Below are positions 9,701 through 17,205 of a DNA stretch of 40,248 bases, piece by piece. The stretch comes from CAZHGD01 sp964531735. Its GTDB lineage: Bacteria > Armatimonadota > UBA10988. Position 1 is the stretch's first letter. The number at the start of each line of letters is the position of its first letter. The DNA lies in the NCBI GenBank assembly GCA_964531735.1, contig CAZHGD010000056.1, positions 1 to 40,248 of the forward strand, read 5' to 3'. A program made the translations under genes and the position numbers. Under the pieces are notes generated by a model. It saw only the letters and a list, made by a program, of their open reading frames with translations. It ran no database searches and had not been told where the DNA came from.

Positions 9701-9927
9701 GTCGCGCCGGTCACAGTTGGAGCGCCTCATTCCGGAGCGACCACAGCACCGGCAGCGAGAGCAGCCGCTTCAACCGCAACCAGCTCCAGTCATCGCTCAA
9801 CCTGCGGCTGACCAGCATCGTCGGGCTGAGCCTGAGCTACACGCTCACCGACTACCACAACGCCGGTACCACCAACAACAGCTATACGGCGCATCTGTTC
9901 AGTGCCGGCCTGGGTGCGCGGTTCTGA
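6763..9927 (+). CDS. Large outer-membrane beta-barrel surface protein
   Basis: A 1054-residue exported protein. Signal peptide at residues 1-19 (KRTRLLALMALLPALLFAAE). An N-terminal barrel-like part (about 95-240) has alternating strands. Two copies of a short beta-rich module follow (about 240-295 and 363-416), sharing the pattern GSxxVxVNGxLxxxxxDYxxxxxxGEL then a closing VRxxxxx strand. A Ser/Thr/Gly-rich insertion follows (about 446-556), then roughly 500 residues of amphipathic strands in which every second residue is hydrophobic. The last residues, AHLFSAGLGARF, end in Phe like the BAM recognition signal of outer-membrane proteins. Function unknown; it could be a surface assembly platform or porin-like protein. 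Start: GTG at 6763, 4 bases after the previous stop, because it begins exactly at the signal peptide; an ATG 33 bases upstream does not. Confidence 0.75.
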   Translation: MKRTRLLALMALLPALLFAAEPPPSQRGAPPAKPAGGKPEAETTWPPTLGSGDWYGGSDTPFGSKPFVDTPFSTEPTQTTGLFRPNRLRQKLEFSGYADLGLTFRSVSGASGTFSQDQYGKDKFFSENASLLITGAIWKWANLNVYTQIEQRSFGFNDTRPVWRIFWEDQHTRLTFGDIQPSVGDTNEFVPFSRRLTGLEAVGRIGNRFEYLLFGSQVGGSVRTQTFAGNGTAGPYYLTYVPIVDGSALVVVDGVLQQAGYGDSGDYTLNPSTGELMFNGTRIIAPTSKIEVRYETQSSGGAKDFLTGGQMRWSPTNRLRLGFQYLAQLSGTKGGTQSVEERVTDTITVPTPSNGPFTIRPRPIVAGSEAVQVNGILKVRDVDYQIAYESGELRFFEVLPEGTTILVRFNVIQAVDLGAGDRTVLGFDGSLTAARWLNVTWALAQSSGSAGTRSNPYSFTGSSLGNNYISTSTSTTGFTNGLSTGTTLGTSTGTWNTATRAASRLAGGPASPARRGLIAPMDRQSRDRQRLADQLAWDDLVRQRATTTTAGSGGGTAYKLGISSQLGGLQTFTQIKQVTNNFSRIDSTGFTQNERGVSFTAQYAAGSAFSIGHQMDFYTRPYFGTDGTVTAKVRAQSMVSSLSWRFLKQSSLTLTRNAQSNGGGGSSNDLARETLSLTHRFSSQLQFTGGIDHASSGTTGTSTTTTSTVSASNTSNTFAGRLGLGYNTTGGRFGARFDYSFSNTRASSTRNAASSLMAAVNYQPFRMVALQASWQLSDSRNTSTVGRLFTRVPTVGTVEYLLYRLELDRLRRQAGVGAFDTTGTTSVATDPLTGQVIGSTLVQNSTTNNTSFSVLLTPSKRLSITNNLNFSTTDNGRLAGSTSTSFQTSLHYQISERIGLNSGYSLQDLRYTDSGDSTGTSIINFGLDWRLSNHFDLRADFQTLGTSNRYGSSTTTDTTSRTPDTSYTSFGLDSRWQLPGRAGHSWSASFRSDHSTGSESSRFNRNQLQSSLNLRLTSIVGLSLSYTLTDYHNAGTTNNSYTAHLFSAGLGARF

Positions 9928-9936
9928 CCCACGCCG

Positions 9937-10109
9937 ATGGAGCGGACCGAGTACGTCGACACCGGCGCCAACTGGGGTCTCGGAGCCACCGCCTGGTGCT
10001 GTGCGACCCGGAGAGCCGCCGACCGCGCTTGACCGTCTCGTTCGGCCATGGGTACGGCGCGCTGCGCTACGAGCAGACCAGCATCCGCGAGATCGAGCCC
10101 CTGCCTTGA
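9937..10109 (+). pseudogene. Possible small ORF broken by a frameshift
   Basis: An ATG at 9937 reads MERTEYVDTGANWG and then runs to a stop near 10031. In another frame the DNA continues with a protein-like stretch (LVLCDPESRRPRLTVSF, GHGYGALRYEQTSIREIEP) to a TGA at 10107-10109. The two parts join into one protein of about 57 residues if one G is added to the GGGG run near 9977-9980. No ribosome site is visible and the product is unrecognised. It may be a real small gene with a sequencing indel, a remnant, or chance. Confidence 0.25.
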
Positions 10110-10123
10110 GGCCACGCGCCCGC

Positions 10124-11761
10124 CTACGCGCTGGTCGAGCCGGTCAGATGGCGCCCGAGCGCATCGTCGCCGGTGCGCTGGCACCAACTGCGGAAGCTCT
10201 CGTCGGCCGCCGCGTCCTGCTCGTAGGCGCCAAACAAGCGCACCAGCGCGTCCGGCACCGCGGTGAGCGGCAGACGGACGCCCAGGCTGTGGCCGAAGCT
10301 GCTCTCACGACCGAGGCAGCCGCCCACGGTGATCAGCGCGCCGGGCACTGGCTGGCCGTCGGCGCCCTTCATGAGCACGCCCTGCAGGCCCACGTCGGCC
10401 ACCCAGTGCTGGCCGCAGGAGTTCGGACAGCCGTTGTAGCTGATGCGCACGAAGCGCCGGAAGTGCGCCAACTTCTGCTCCAGCGCCCGCAGCGCTTGCT
10501 CAGCCGGGCTGTCGACGCCGGGCGCGTCCTTCGTCTGCGTGATGGCCAGATTGCAGAACTGCGCGCCGGTGCAGGCCACGAAGTTGCGCTGCCAGACCGT
10601 GGCGTCGGCGGGCAGCAGCGCGTTGCCGGCCTGCCGCGCCACTTCATCGACCAGCGCGGTGGGCACCCCGGCCACGATCAGGTTCTGGCTGTTGGTCAGC
10701 CGCACCGTGCCGTCGCCGTGCGCTTGGGCGAGCGCCGCGACGGTGCGCATCTGCTCGGCCGTCAGGCGGCCGAAGCGGGTCGCCAGACCGAGGTGATGCA
10801 GCCCGTCCTGCCGCTGGGCGTGGATGCCCAGGTGGTCGCGCTCGTCGGGCAACTCCGGCGCCGGCGGCACGTCACGGTCGAGCGCAAAGGGCAGTCGAGC
10901 CTCGATCTCGGCCAGCATCCGTTCGGCGCCCCATTCGGCGACGACGTACTTCAGGCGCGCGCGGGTCCGCTTGTCGCGGTTGCCATGCTCGCCGAACAGT
11001 GCCGCGATGGCGCCGCACACCGGCCGGACCTGGTCCGGCTGGAGGAACACCGGCAGCCGCACGGCCAGCATCGGCTCGGTGCTCAGGCCACCGCCAACCT
11101 GGAGGTCGAAGCCGATCTCGCGGTAACCGTGCCGTCGCTCGCGCCCGATGGCGCTCAGTCCGACGTCGTTGATCTCGGGCTGCGGGCAGCGCACGCCACA
11201 GCCGGAGATGGACGTCTTGAACTTCCGCGGCAGGTTGCTGAAGGCGCGGTTGCCCACGAACAGCCGGTTGACCTCATCAACCACGCCGCGAGCGTCGGTC
11301 AACTCACCCGGATCGATCCCGGCGACGGGACAGCCGACCACGTTGCGCGGGTTGTCGCCGCAGGCGCCGATGGTGACGATGCCGACGGCGGACAAGCGGC
11401 TGAGGATGTAGGGCACCTCCTCGATGGTCAGCCAGTGAAGCTGAAGGCACTGCCGCGTGGTGATGTCGGCGTAGCCGTGGGCGAACCGGTCAGTCAGCTC
11501 CGCGATGGTGGCCAGTTGGTGGGCCTGCAGCAGGCCGTTGGGCAGGCGGAGCCGCAACATGAAGTGCCCGTCACGCGGCTTCTGCTGGTACAGACCGTAC
11601 CACTTGAACCGCTCGACGTCCTCCGGATCCACCGCCGCGTACCCGAGCCGGCTGTAGCGCAGGAGGTCGTCCCACACGTCGAGGCCGTCCTTGGTGCGCT
11701 TGATGCGCTCGACGCGCTGAGCCTTGCTCTCTTTCCGCGGCGGGTTGGGCTGGTCCGACAT
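10124..11761 (-). CDS. nirA: Ferredoxin-dependent nitrite/sulfite reductase (sirohaem, 4Fe-4S)
   Basis: A 545-residue assimilatory reductase that performs a six-electron reduction of nitrite to ammonia (or sulfite to sulfide) in the cytoplasm. It has the two-fold repeated ferrodoxin-like/4Fe-4S domain layout. The sirohaem/cluster cysteines are present: CTGAQFC (Cys397, Cys403) and NGCPNSC (Cys445, Cys449). Conserved substrate/sirohaem segments include DITTRQCLQLHW, GDNPRNVVGCP and the SISGCGVRCP repeat. Length and these motifs fit NirA better than the hemoprotein CysI, but nitrite and sulfite enzymes cannot be separated with certainty by eye. The open frame starts 21 codons earlier; the ATG at 11761 was chosen for its GGAGGAACC ribosome site. 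No nitrate reductase or transporter gene is nearby. Confidence 0.9.
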   Translation of the reverse strand: MSDQPNPPRKESKAQRVERIKRTKDGLDVWDDLLRYSRLGYAAVDPEDVERFKWYGLYQQKPRDGHFMLRLRLPNGLLQAHQLATIAELTDRFAHGYADITTRQCLQLHWLTIEEVPYILSRLSAVGIVTIGACGDNPRNVVGCPVAGIDPGELTDARGVVDEVNRLFVGNRAFSNLPRKFKTSISGCGVRCPQPEINDVGLSAIGRERRHGYREIGFDLQVGGGLSTEPMLAVRLPVFLQPDQVRPVCGAIAALFGEHGNRDKRTRARLKYVVAEWGAERMLAEIEARLPFALDRDVPPAPELPDERDHLGIHAQRQDGLHHLGLATRFGRLTAEQMRTVAALAQAHGDGTVRLTNSQNLIVAGVPTALVDEVARQAGNALLPADATVWQRNFVACTGAQFCNLAITQTKDAPGVDSPAEQALRALEQKLAHFRRFVRISYNGCPNSCGQHWVADVGLQGVLMKGADGQPVPGALITVGGCLGRESSFGHSLGVRLPLTAVPDALVRLFGAYEQDAAADESFRSWCQRTGDDALGRHLTGSTSA

Positions 11762-11811
11762 CCTGGTTCCTCCGGCTGCAGCGGCCTGATGCGTGCATTT
11801 TCGCGCGATTG

Positions 11812-11824
11812 TTGACCATGTCAA
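11812..11824. promoter_or_regulatory. Palindrome TTGAC-cat-GTCAA upstream of nirA
   Basis: A perfect 5-bp inverted repeat with a 3-base centre, 50 bases upstream of the nirA start codon. Read on the minus strand it supplies a perfect -35 hexamer TTGACA (complement of 11819-11824), with only a poor -10 (AAAATG) 17 bases downstream. It could be a -35 element, an operator for a dimeric regulator, or both. It lies in an unusually AT-rich patch for this window. Confidence 0.4.
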
Positions 11825-11869
11825 TAGGACATTAGAGAAACAGGTGACGCCGTGCGTCCGGGGCGTCGC

Positions 11870-11898
11870 TTGACCGGCCGATTCCGCGTCGCTAGACT
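11870..11898 (+). promoter_or_regulatory. Sigma-70 promoter of the SDR gene
   Basis: TTGACC (11870-11875), a 17-base spacer and TAGACT (11893-11898). Transcription would begin near 11905, giving a very short leader of about 11 bases that consists almost entirely of the GGAGGA ribosome site (11905-11910) before the ATG at 11916. Confidence 0.6.
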
Positions 11899-11915
11899 AG
11901 GTCCGGAGGACAGCC

Positions 11916-12704
11916 ATGAGCCACGCTACCCCGAGTTGCGGCGCCGAGCATCAGTGCCTGTTCGGCAAGACGGCGATTGTCACCGGTGCCAGCTCCGGCA
12001 TCGGTCGGGCGACGGCCATGACGCTGGCCCAAGCCGGGGCGGCGGTGGTCGTGTTCGCGCGGCGCCAGGAGCGACTCGACGAGCTGGCGGCGGAGATCTG
12101 TGGCCAGGGCGGGCAGGCCCTGGCGGTCGCCGGTGATGCCGGCGTGCGCGCTGACGTGGATGCTCTGTTCGATGGCGCGACGGGTTGGGCGGACGGTGGT
12201 GCCAAGGTGGACATCGTCGTGGTCAACGCCGGGCGTGGCCTGGCCGGCGGCATGTTGGGCAGCGACGATGCGCAGTGGCAGGAGCTGTACCAGACCAACG
12301 TGCTCGGCGCGGCTTACCTCATGCGGCGCGCGGGGCAGTACCTGGTGGAACGCAAGCGCGGCGACATCGTGGCCATCGGTTCAGTGGTCGGCCGCAACAT
12401 TTCGCCGTTCAGCGCGTTCTACGGGTCGAGCAAGTTCGCGGTCAGCGCCATGGCCGAAGGGCTGCGCCGCGAGGTGTGTGGGCACGGCGTGCGGGTGGCG
12501 CTGGTCATGCCGGGCATCGTCGAGAGCGAGTTCCAAGGCGTAGCCGGCTACACCCCGGAGAACTTCGGCCAGACGGTGGCCACGTTCGGTCAGTTGCTCG
12601 AGCCGCAAGCCATTGCCGACGGCATCTGCTGGCTGCTGTGCCAGCCACCGCATGTCAACGTCAGCGAGCTGATGATCCGGCCGACCGGTCAGCCACAGCC
12701 CTGA
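11916..12704 (+). CDS. Short-chain dehydrogenase/reductase (classical SDR)
   Basis: A 262-residue NAD(P)-dependent oxidoreductase with a Rossmann fold. It shows the cofactor motif TGASSGIG (23-30), NAG (104-106), and the catalytic Ser156, Tyr169 and Lys173 (YGSSK). FARRQ after the second strand (Arg49/Arg50) suggests NADP preference. The end of the protein (NVSELMIRPTGQ) is that of the YdfG/serine-3-dehydrogenase-like group, which act on small hydroxy acids; the true substrate is unknown. It is transcribed away from nirA and ends 6 bases from the facing PL22-like gene. The start is fixed by GGAGGA 5 bases ahead. Confidence 0.9.
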   Translation: MSHATPSCGAEHQCLFGKTAIVTGASSGIGRATAMTLAQAGAAVVVFARRQERLDELAAEICGQGGQALAVAGDAGVRADVDALFDGATGWADGGAKVDIVVVNAGRGLAGGMLGSDDAQWQELYQTNVLGAAYLMRRAGQYLVERKRGDIVAIGSVVGRNISPFSAFYGSSKFAVSAMAEGLRREVCGHGVRVALVMPGIVESEFQGVAGYTPENFGQTVATFGQLLEPQAIADGICWLLCQPPHVNVSELMIRPTGQPQP

Positions 12705-12710
12705 CACCGG

Positions 12711-13889
12711 CTAGATCTGCTCGAGCCACCCTTCGGCGAGGCGGGCGCCGTAGACCTGCGCCCGGCCGTTGCGGACAGCGCCGAAGATGAGCCAGCGGTT
12801 GTCCGCGGTCAGGTACATGTGGGCGTGTGACCACTGCTTGCCGTCATAGACGGTGCGGGTGAACACCGCGCGCCGGCAGCGGCCACTCGCGAAGCTGCCG
12901 ACATAGATGGGGACGCCCTTCTCGCCGGTGTCGCCGAGCCAGTAGCGGCCGCAGCGGGAGACGCTGACGTGGCCGAACTTCAGGCCGCCCTGGTGGACCA
13001 GCGTCGGCGCGGCGTCGCCCACCTGGCCCACCCACAGGTTGCCTTTGGCGCCGGCGTCCGTCCCGGTCGAGTACAACACCCGCGCGGTGGTGCCGACCCA
13101 GGCCTCGTGGCCGGTGGGTCGCGGTGTGTGGGGCCGGTCGGCGGGCAGCAGACGGGCCTCGCCGCCGATCTCCAGTTCCGCGAGCAGCACCTGCTTCACC
13201 TCGGGCATCTGGTTGAGCTGGATCAGCACGCGGTTGCGGCCGTCCAGACTGAACTGCTCGTGCTTGGCGTGGTAGCCGGGCTTGTCCAGCAGAATGCTCC
13301 AGGCGCCCGACTTGAGGTCCAGCAGGTGGACTTTGGCGGGCGTGTCCGGCCGGGTGACGCTGACCGCGTACCAGCGGTGGTCGGGCGAGACGGTGCCATA
13401 GCTGTAGGCGCCGCGCTCCGCTGGGAGCGCGGCCACATCCTCGACCTGGTCGTCGAGGAACCGGCGGCGGCGCAGCCGCAGCTCGCCACCGGCCTTCTGG
13501 TGGTAGTAGAGCCATTCGCCCCAGGCATGGAAGGCCGGGAACGGCGGTTTGCCGACCAGCACGTCGTGGCGCGAGCCATCGCGCAGGTCGAGCAGGCTGA
13601 GGCCGCCGGGCCGTTGGCCGGCGGGGTAGTAGCGGATGGCGAGGCGCTGCCCGGTGGCATCGCCATACGGCTGCTCGCCGTAGATGTTGTCGGCAGGCCG
13701 GTCGTCGCCGCCGAGCAGGTAGACCGCCGCGCCACTATCGGTGTCGGTCTCGATGGGTTCGCCCAACACGGATCGGCCTCCTGACTTGGCGGGCGTCTGT
13801 GCCCACGCCGCGACGGCGACAGCGCCGCCGAGCGCGGCGATGAACTCGCGGCGGGAGCAACCCGCTGGCGATGACCCCAGTTTGTCCAT
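12711..13889 (-). CDS. Tat-exported beta-propeller, oligogalacturonate lyase-like (PL22-like)
   Basis: A 392-residue protein with a twin-arginine signal (CSRREFIAALGGAVAVAAWA, residues 11-30), so it is exported folded. The rest is a set of repeated four-strand blades with WD40/TolB-like endings (SPDHRWYAVSVT, SRCGRYWLGDTG, TADNRWLIFGAVRNG). The order GHEAWVGTTARVLYST followed by SHAHMYLTADNRW is like the His-containing blades of PL22 oligogalacturonide lyases, which bind a metal through His residues and beta-eliminate unsaturated digalacturonate. The family assignment is by pattern only. ATG at 13889 has GGGAGGT 4 bases ahead. It lies 39 bases downstream of the penicillin-binding protein and may share its transcript. 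Confidence 0.7.
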   Translation of the reverse strand: MDKLGSSPAGCSRREFIAALGGAVAVAAWAQTPAKSGGRSVLGEPIETDTDSGAAVYLLGGDDRPADNIYGEQPYGDATGQRLAIRYYPAGQRPGGLSLLDLRDGSRHDVLVGKPPFPAFHAWGEWLYYHQKAGGELRLRRRRFLDDQVEDVAALPAERGAYSYGTVSPDHRWYAVSVTRPDTPAKVHLLDLKSGAWSILLDKPGYHAKHEQFSLDGRNRVLIQLNQMPEVKQVLLAELEIGGEARLLPADRPHTPRPTGHEAWVGTTARVLYSTGTDAGAKGNLWVGQVGDAAPTLVHQGGLKFGHVSVSRCGRYWLGDTGEKGVPIYVGSFASGRCRRAVFTRTVYDGKQWSHAHMYLTADNRWLIFGAVRNGRAQVYGARLAEGWLEQI

Positions 13890-13928
13890 CGCGACCTCCC
13901 TTGACCTACGACCTGACCTGGCGCGACA

Positions 13929-16139
13929 CTATGGTGCCGCACCGTCGGCGGGCGCCGGCGCCGGCGTTGGTTCCGGCCGTGGACTCGACTTGGGTTCCGC
14001 CGGAGCGTTGTCCACGGTGTGTGGTTTGGGTCGCGACTCCGGTCGTGACGGGCGTTCGGCGCCGCCACCGCCACCGCCACCGCCGCCACCGCCAACCTGG
14101 TTCTCGGGCAGCGGGCCCATCTCGGGTTTGGGTTCGCGACCCGACGGCAGATTGGGCGGCAGCTTCAGGTTGGCCGTCGGCTCGCGCTCTTCCTCTTCTT
14201 CTTCCTCTTCGGCCGCGCCTTCCTCGTTGGCCTGGTTGGCCGCCTCGATGCGCGGCGGGCCCTCGTTGCCCGGGTTCGGGAAGTCCTCGGGCCACGGCTC
14301 GCCGCGCTCCTTGGCGCGGTTGCGGGCGAAGAGCATGATCTTGCGCCAGAGCGGCGCGCAGAAGCCGCCGCCGCTGGCGCTGTACATGCGCATGTTGGCG
14401 TCGTTGCCGATCCACACCGCGCACGACAGGCCCGGGGTGATGCCGATGAACCAGACGTCCTTGGCGGAGTTCGTCGTACCGGTCTTGCCGCCGCAGACCG
14501 AGCCGATCTGGGCGGCCTTACCGGTGCCGTAGGCGATGACGCCTTGCAGCATGAGGTTCATGCGCACGGCCGTGCGCGGCGAGACGACCCGCGGCAGGCG
14601 CGGGTTCGAGCGGAAGACCACGTTGCCCGCGCCGTCGACGATGCGCAGCACCGGGATTGGGTCGGCCCGCAGGCCGCCGTTGGCGAACGCGGTGTAGGCG
14701 GTGGTCATCTCCATCGGGCTGACTTCGCCCGAGCCTAGCGCCAGCGACGGGTACTTGCGCAGGTACTTGCCCTGCGGGTCGATGCCCATCTGCTGGGCCT
14801 GCTCGACCACTTTGTCGGGGCCGACGCGGATGATCACGCGCACGGCCACCAGGTTGCAACTGATGGCCAACGCGTGGGCGACGCTCATCGCCCCGCCCTG
14901 GTTCGGCGTGTAGTTCTTGGGCGAGTAGACGCCCCAATAGCCCTTGAAGGTGGCCGGACTGCCGGAGTAGGTGTCGTTCGGCGTCAGGCCGATGCGCTCC
15001 ATGGCCGTGGCGTAGACGATGGGCTTGAAGCTGGAGCCCGGCTGCCGGCGGGCCTGAATCGCGCCGTTGAACTCGTCCTGCGCGAAGTCGGCGCCGCCCA
15101 CCATGGCCAGCATCTCGCCGTTCCGCGGGTCCATGCAGACGATGGCGCCGCGGTTGGCCCGGGCGTGCCGCAGGTCGGCCAGCCCTTCGCGCAGGACCTG
15201 CTGCGCGTAGTCCTGGAGCTTCAGATCGAGTGTGGTGTGGACCTGCAGGCCGCCACGGTAGACCTTCTCGTAGCCGTACTTGGCCACCAACTGCTGAATG
15301 ACGTAGGTGGTGAAGTACGGCGCACGGTAGTTCTTCAGCTTCCACGGCTGGTCGGGCGTCTGCCGGGTGCGGATCTCCTCGTTGCGCGCGGTGTCGTACT
15401 CGGCCTTGGTGATGAACGCGAGTTCGAGCATCTTGGCCAGGACCACGTTCCGCCGTTGCGCCGCGCGCTCCGGTCGGGCGATGGGGCTGTAGCCCTGTGG
15501 GTTGCGCGCCAGCCCGGCGATCAGCGCGCATTCGCCGATGGTCAGCTTGTCCAGGGTCTTGCCGAACAAGGTGTCTGCTGCGGCACTGACGCCATAGGCG
15601 CGGTGACCGTAGCAGATCTGGTTCATGTACAGACCGAGTATCTCCTCTTTGGAGAAGCGCCGCTCGATGCGCAGCGCGAGGGTCATCTCCTGAAGCTTGC
15701 GGGTCATCGTCGGGTCGCGCGAAAGGTAGATGTCGCGCGCCAACTGCTGGGTGATGGTGCTACCGCCCTGTCGGCGGCGGGTAAAGGTCTCGCGCACCGC
15801 GCGCGCCAGGCCGCGCGGATCGACGCCCGGATGCTCGGCAAAGCGCTCGTCCTCGATGGCGATGGTCGCCTGGACGAGGTGCTTCGGCATCTTCTCAACG
15901 GGCACGATCTTGCGGTTCTCTTCGAAGAGCACCGCGAGGAGGGCCCCATCGCGCGAGTAGATGCGGGTGGTCTCGCCGGGGCGGTACCGTTCGAGCTGGC
16001 TCTCGTCGGGCACCAGCGGCGCGACGGTGGCATAGATGCCCGCGGCCAGACCGACCGCCAACGCATCGATGGTCAACGTGAACACGACCACCCAGCGGAC
16101 GATGGAGATGGTCGGACGCGGGCGACGGACACGTCTCAT
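13929..16139 (-). CDS. Class A penicillin-binding protein (PBP1A type) with low-complexity tail
   Basis: A 736-residue bifunctional peptidoglycan synthase. It has one N-terminal membrane helix (about 14-40), then a GT51 glycosyltransferase domain with IEDERF (catalytic Glu96), GGSTITQQLARD (125-136) and RRFSKEEILGLYMN (160-173). The transpeptidase domain follows with SSFK (Ser369 or Ser370 as nucleophile, Lys372), SCN (427-429) and KTGT (552-555). It polymerises lipid II and crosslinks the stem peptides in the periplasm. After about residue 615 comes an unusual tail: an acidic run of Glu (644-651), Pro-rich stretches, a run of 11 Gly, and a Pro/Ala/Glu-rich end. A good promoter lies just upstream. 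Start: ATG at 16139, immediately before the basic N-terminus and helix. Confidence 0.93.
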   Translation of the reverse strand: MRRVRRPRPTISIVRWVVVFTLTIDALAVGLAAGIYATVAPLVPDESQLERYRPGETTRIYSRDGALLAVLFEENRKIVPVEKMPKHLVQATIAIEDERFAEHPGVDPRGLARAVRETFTRRRQGGSTITQQLARDIYLSRDPTMTRKLQEMTLALRIERRFSKEEILGLYMNQICYGHRAYGVSAAADTLFGKTLDKLTIGECALIAGLARNPQGYSPIARPERAAQRRNVVLAKMLELAFITKAEYDTARNEEIRTRQTPDQPWKLKNYRAPYFTTYVIQQLVAKYGYEKVYRGGLQVHTTLDLKLQDYAQQVLREGLADLRHARANRGAIVCMDPRNGEMLAMVGGADFAQDEFNGAIQARRQPGSSFKPIVYATAMERIGLTPNDTYSGSPATFKGYWGVYSPKNYTPNQGGAMSVAHALAISCNLVAVRVIIRVGPDKVVEQAQQMGIDPQGKYLRKYPSLALGSGEVSPMEMTTAYTAFANGGLRADPIPVLRIVDGAGNVVFRSNPRLPRVVSPRTAVRMNLMLQGVIAYGTGKAAQIGSVCGGKTGTTNSAKDVWFIGITPGLSCAVWIGNDANMRMYSASGGGFCAPLWRKIMLFARNRAKERGEPWPEDFPNPGNEGPPRIEAANQANEEGAAEEEEEEEEREPTANLKLPPNLPSGREPKPEMGPLPENQVGGGGGGGGGGGAERPSRPESRPKPHTVDNAPAEPKSSPRPEPTPAPAPADGAAP

Positions 16140-16182
16140 CGAGGATCACTCAGGGACGGCCGCAGGAGCAGCCTCCCACTTC

Positions 16183-16212
16183 AGTATATGAGACAGTCGG
16201 AGCGACGGTCAA
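16183..16212 (-). promoter_or_regulatory. Sigma-70 promoter of the penicillin-binding protein gene
   Basis: On the minus strand: TTGACC (16212-16207), an 18-base spacer, then TATACT (16188-16183). Transcription would begin near 16176, giving a leader of about 37 bases to the ATG at 16139. The element lies between this gene and the end of the upstream TIM-barrel gene, so the PBP has its own promoter. Confidence 0.65.
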
Positions 16213-16235
16213 GTTCACCCGGCGGCCCGCCGTGG

Positions 16236-17090
16236 CTATCCGGGCGCTTCGCAGCGGCCGATCAGCTCGCGTCCGGTGGCCACGGCCAGCCGCAGCGCGT
16301 AGTCGCGCAGATGGTCGGGATGGAAGCGCACCGCGGCGTGGACCTCGAAGGTCCAGGCGCCTTGGTACCCGGCCAGCCGCAGGCCCGCCAGCACCGTGTT
16401 CCAGTCGATGGTGCCGAGGAACGGCAGCAGGTGCAGGTCATGGACGGCGTTGTTGTCCTGCACGTGCAGGACCTTCAGCCGGCTGCCGAGCGAGCCGATC
16501 GCCTCGGTCTGCGGCAGCTTCTGCAAGTGGGCGTGGCCGGTGTCCCAGCAGATGCCGAACAGCGGGTGCGCCAGGGCGTCGACCAGCTCGCACAGTTCTT
16601 CCGGCACCGAGCCGTAGCGGCGGAGCCCGCCGAAGCCGTCGGCCATGTTCTCGATGGCGATGCCGACGTGATGCCGCTCCATGGTGTCGATGAACTGGCG
16701 GAAGTAGGCCAGGTTCGTGTCGAGGTGGCGCTGGTGGTGCGCCGCGTCGCCGGCGCCGGGCACGGTGGTCGGGTGCATGACCATCCACGGCACGCCGAGG
16801 CGGCCGGAGTGGTCGAGGCAGCGGAACGTGTCGGCCAGGCCCCGTTCGGCGTCCTTGCCGAAGTAGTCGTACATCGGCCCGTGCGACTGCACCCAGGCCA
16901 ACTGGTGCTGGGCCGCGGTGACACGCAGCGTCTCGACATGCCGGTCGGCCACCTCGCCGGGCCAGAGCGACAGCATGTCGCAGCCGTTGTAGTCCAGGGC
17001 GTCGAACCCGGCCTCGGCCAGACGGGTCACCGCCCGGGCGACGTCGTCGGTGTAGTCGTAGAGCACGTTCAGCGAAGTGGCCAGTTGCAC
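16236..17090 (-). CDS. Sugar phosphate isomerase/epimerase-like TIM-barrel protein
   Basis: A 284-residue protein of the xylose-isomerase-like TIM-barrel (AP endonuclease 2) superfamily. Metal-site type segments appear in barrel order: AIENMADGFGG (Glu), GICWDTGHAHLQ (Asp/His), LHVQDNN (His/Asp) and TFEVHA (Glu). Members isomerise or epimerise sugars or inositols, or act as dehydratases; the substrate cannot be read from the sequence. The open frame continues 23 codons upstream, but the GTG at 17090 has GGAGAGG 4 bases before it and starts the protein directly at the first barrel strand (VQLATSLNVLYDY). It is divergent from the pyruvyltransferase-like gene, with 115 bases between them. Confidence 0.8.
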   Translation of the reverse strand: MQLATSLNVLYDYTDDVARAVTRLAEAGFDALDYNGCDMLSLWPGEVADRHVETLRVTAAQHQLAWVQSHGPMYDYFGKDAERGLADTFRCLDHSGRLGVPWMVMHPTTVPGAGDAAHHQRHLDTNLAYFRQFIDTMERHHVGIAIENMADGFGGLRRYGSVPEELCELVDALAHPLFGICWDTGHAHLQKLPQTEAIGSLGSRLKVLHVQDNNAVHDLHLLPFLGTIDWNTVLAGLRLAGYQGAWTFEVHAAVRFHPDHLRDYALRLAVATGRELIGRCEAPG

Positions 17091-17205
17091 GATCCTCTCC
17101 GGCGGCACTCTTGGCGACGTGTGGCGGGCTTCCTGCCTGGCAGCAGGTGGTACCGCCATGACCGCGAATCCAGCAGCGCTGGAGCCCCGGAGGAGGGGCG
17201 CGACG

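Noticed and set aside
9902..11815. 637-codon rightward open frame over nirA
   Set aside because: Antisense to the well-supported nirA gene, with Arg/Gln/His-rich shadow composition and no recognisable domain.
14061..14096. CRISPR-like or tandem repeat array
   Set aside because: The repeated GCC-ACC units are short codon repeats encoding the poly-Gly tail of the PBP on the other strand.
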